Shown: in pieces, positions 4,316 through 6,422 of the stretch | Layout: each line of letters begins with the position of its first letter | Numbering within the stretch: position 1 is the first letter of the stretch | DNA from: Leptospirales bacterium | GTDB lineage: Bacteria; Spirochaetota; Leptospiria; Leptospirales; Leptonemataceae | Direction: 5' to 3' | Length of the DNA: 6,422 nt | Assembly: GCA_014238825.1 (NCBI GenBank) | Contig: JABAAI010000053.1 | Location: forward strand, 1 to 6,422 | Notes under the pieces: generated by a model | What the model saw: the letters and a program-made list of their open reading frames with translations, nothing else | Told to the model about the DNA's origin: nothing | Database searches by the model: none | Made by a program: the position numbers and the translations under genes

Positions 4316-6422
4316 AGTATTCCCACTATCACAACCACATCTATCTGGAGTCCAAGTACCACCGGTAATTTCACAAAGAGTTTTAGTATTATTAGCACCA
4401 GCATCAATAGTACAAGTACCGCCTTTTTCATCCTGTTCGCATATAATATTATTATTAATAGTAGTAGAATAACGCAAGCTTGGTAAATAATTAGAATCAT
4501 TCATACCCGTCCAGTTATCGGAACTCCAACCTGCTCCACCTAAGGTTAGAGCCTTCAAATTAGCCAGTGTCTGTGATACACTGTCGTTGCCATTATTATC
4601 ATTATTACTTATACTAGCATCGCTATTAGAGTAACTAGCCGTTATAACAACTCCATCATCTTTTCCTACTAAGCGAGCGACATAGTTTCCAGCCCCAACT
4701 CCTCCATCGGCGTTGCCCGTGGCATAAGAATTTGAGATCGTGCCATTATTAGCCCAGCCTACCAAAGCACCAACATAGTCGCCATAACCGTCTCCTCCAT
4801 TAACATCACCTACAGCATAAGTATTTGAGATAATGCCACCATTATTAAAAGCCACCAGCCCGCCTACTTTATCAGCATCACCAGCTCCTCCGCTAATATC
4901 TCCCATAGCATAGCTATTTGTTATCTCACCATCATTACGGCCTATCAAACCACCTACAATATCAAAGTTAGCAGAGCCACCACTTACAGAAGAATTAGCA
5001 TAGCTATTCATAACAGTAGAAGTATCTTGTACTATTCCTGCTAAGCCACCTAAATAGCCTGACTTAGAATTTCCAGAGACATTTACATTTACAGCAGAAA
5101 CATCATCTAAGCTAGAATTACCTGTTAGTTTACCAGCAACAGCACCAATAGAATAAAAGGAATTAGTGTTGCTTAAAGCCCTCACAAAAGCATCACGAAA
5201 CTTTAACTTAGTAACTTGAGCCTCACCAGAAAGCACTCCAAAGAACCCGATGTTCATCACAGAACTATATATATTAAACTTGCTAATAGTATTACCATTG
5301 CCTTTAAAAGAGCCAGTGAATGGGTTTAACTCATCACCTACAGGAGTCCATAAAGTAGTGTCCATAGCAACAATATCATTCATCAACTCATAGCCATAGC
5401 ATCCGCCAGGAGGACAGCCTCTATTCGTCCCTTTATCACTATCACTTATTTTATAGCTTGTCCCTGCCAAATTATAACGAATATTATTTAAATCTAATTC
5501 AGAATAAATTTCTATGAGACCATCATTATTAATATCTACATCATCTATCCTATATTGACAAAAAAGTCTAGTCCCCGTCCATACGGCTCCATTACTTTGA
5601 CAATCTGTTTTGTTTGAAAAACTATTATCACTGCAAGTGTTATTTTTCTTATCCTGTTCACATATAATCTTTTCATTACTAGAAAAACGAAGGGTAGGCA
5701 ATATAGCAATGTCCGTTGGGCCCATACCCGCCCAGTTATCAGCAGTCCAATTAGTTCCGGCCTCATTCAAAGTTAAGTTAGTCAACTCATCCAAGTTTTT
5801 GTATGAACCGTATGCATCAATATCTCCTATCCCAGCGGTAATAAGAGTACCCCTAATTGCCCCGCTATAATAGCTATCCTCTACTGTGCTACTAGTACCA
5901 GCAGCACCAACTAGGCCTCCTACATTATCATCCGAAGTCGTATCGCCCGTACCATGATTACCAATTGCATAACTGTTTTTTATTATGCTATAATTTTGTC
6001 CCACTAGACCTCCTACGTCATCTCCAGTTACAGTTCCACCTTCTACATTAGCAACAGCATAACTATTAAGGATAGTACCTCTGTTATCTCCTACCAAGCC
6101 TCCTACATTATCATAGTTAGACTCTCCACCGTAAACGTCGAGCATAGCATAACTGTTAAGGATAGTACCTCTGTTCCTTCCTACCAAGCCTCCTACGTCA
6201 TCTTGTTCCCCACTTGCTCCAGTAATAGTAATTTGACCACCATTAACATAGCTGTTTGATATAGTGTTACTATTATAACCGACTAGTCCCCCTATATATC
6301 CGGGGGCAGCTAATGTTGACTTGTCTTCTAAAAAGATATTTACAACAGAAACATTATCTAAGCTAGCAGTACTAGCTAATTCCCCCACTACAGTACCCAT
6401 ATAATAATCCGAAGTCCCTGAC
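4307..6422 (-). CDS. GLUG-repeat secreted-type protein, two tandem modules, 5' end outside the window
   Basis: The frame stays open to the right edge: seven further codons precede the first visible ATG at 6398-6400, and they match repeat sequence. That ATG is therefore internal, and the start and any signal peptide lie outside. About 704 residues are visible. Numbering from that Met, module 1 has GLUG repeats (V-GGLVG-N-G-I-NSYA type) at about 35-180. It ends in LNEAGTNWTADNWAGM (211-226) and a Cys-rich segment (C247, C256, C267, C281). Module 2 opens with a calcium-loop-like DVDINNDGLIEI (287-298) and GCPPGGCYGYEL (328-339), has five GLUG repeats at about 448-592, then GGAGWSSDNWTGM and a second Cys-rich tail (C654 to C696). 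GLUG repeats are expected to stack as a beta-solenoid and occur in cell-surface or secreted proteins. No sorting signal or membrane anchor is seen at the C-terminus. Exact role unknown; adhesion or matrix function is a guess. Confidence 0.8.
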   Translation of the reverse strand, partial: SGTSDYYMGTVVGELASTASLDNVSVVNIFLEDKSTLAAPGYIGGLVGYNSNTISNSYVNGGQITITGASGEQDDVGGLVGRNRGTILNSYAMLDVYGGESNYDNVGGLVGDNRGTILNSYAVANVEGGTVTGDDVGGLVGQNYSIIKNSYAIGNHGTGDTTSDDNVGGLVGAAGTSSTVEDSYYSGAIRGTLITAGIGDIDAYGSYKNLDELTNLTLNEAGTNWTADNWAGMGPTDIAILPTLRFSSNEKIICEQDKKNNTCSDNSFSNKTDCQSNGAVWTGTRLFCQYRIDDVDINNDGLIEIYSELDLNNIRYNLAGTSYKISDSDKGTNRGCPPGGCYGYELMNDIVAMDTTLWTPVGDELNPFTGSFKGNGNTISKFNIYSSVMNIGFFGVLSGEAQVTKLKFRDAFVRALSNTNSFYSIGAVAGKLTGNSSLDDVSAVNVNVSGNSKSGYLGGLAGIVQDTSTVMNSYANSSVSGGSANFDIVGGLIGRNDGEITNSYAMGDISGGAGDADKVGGLVAFNNGGIISNTYAVGDVNGGDGYGDYVGALVGWANNGTISNSYATGNADGGVGAGNYVARLVGKDDGVVITASYSNSDASISNNDNNGNDSVSQTLANLKALTLGGAGWSSDNWTGMNDSNYLPSLRYSTTINNNIICEQDEKGGTCTIDAGANNTKTLCEITGGTWTPDRCGCDSGNTCP
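4310..5557 (-). repeat. second GLUG module of about 410 residues
   Basis: This segment repeats the plan of the visible part of the preceding module (5558-6422). SLDDVSAVNV corresponds to SLDNVSVVNI 417 residues earlier, and SDNWTGM to ADNWAGM 407 residues earlier. IICEQDEKGGTC corresponds to IICEQDKKNNTC. Each module has five GLUG repeats and a Cys-containing end. The copies are well diverged, so this is an old duplication. Similar modules may continue to the right of the window. Confidence 0.7.
6056..6196 (-). repeat. recent 90-bp tandem repeat in the GLUG gene
   Basis: Bases 6056-6106 and 6146-6196 are 51-base copies differing at four positions, with a 90-bp period (30 residues). A third, more diverged copy starts at 5967, again 90 bp away. 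They encode consecutive GGLVG-N-RGTILNSYA repeats. The near identity shows recent slippage or unequal recombination. Confidence 0.85.

Noticed and set aside
5610..5870. Forward-strand frame inside the GLUG gene
   Set aside because: Shadow of the repeat-coding strand. Composition and lack of motifs give no support. The same applies to the frames at 4288-4500, 4295-4486 and 5545-5766.
5860..6300. CRISPR-like regularly spaced repeats
   Set aside because: The 90-bp period is in frame, the spacers are also related to each other, and both encode GLUG repeats.
6398..6400. ATG taken as the start of the GLUG gene
   Set aside because: The frame is open through 6422, and the preceding codons align with the equivalent position of module 2, so the ATG is internal.

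Overview
The window is a strongly AT-rich bacterial chromosomal segment with compact housekeeping genes. From left to right it holds an acidic coiled-coil protein gene and zapA on the + strand, a tRNA with anticodon CAU and a small exported-protein gene on the - strand, tilS (+), a 61-residue histone-fold protein gene (-), rpsT for ribosomal protein S20 (+), and a long secreted-type GLUG-repeat protein gene (-) whose 5' end lies beyond the right edge. No transposase, integrase, CRISPR array or rRNA is visible.

The organism cannot be named with certainty. The tRNA has no encoded CCA, which argues against a typical gammaproteobacterium. Shine-Dalgarno sequences are weak or absent at most starts. 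The S20 N-terminus (MANLKASKKDVRR...) and the small bacterial histone recall, from memory only, spirochaetes such as Leptospira relatives or Bdellovibrio-like lineages. This is a low-confidence inference.

Two functional pairings stand out. The coiled-coil gene followed 10 bases later by zapA is the arrangement of a Z-ring-focusing pair such as ZauP/ZapA of Caulobacter, but here the coiled coil carries a roughly 200-residue acidic tail with repeated 'hydrophobic triplet then acid run' motifs. The CAU tRNA looks like tRNA-Ile2, the substrate of the lysidine synthetase TilS, which is encoded about 500 bases away.

Bases 3567-3907 form the only long gap. It is extremely AT-rich and carries two spaced dyads sharing TGATA half-sites 41 bp apart (centre to centre) in front of the histone gene. 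Near its right end is a small hairpin around the S20 Shine-Dalgarno-like sequence. The right third of the window is one open frame built from two related modules of about 410 residues, each with five GLUG repeats and a Cys-rich tail, with recent 90-bp repeat expansion in the visible part of the first module.
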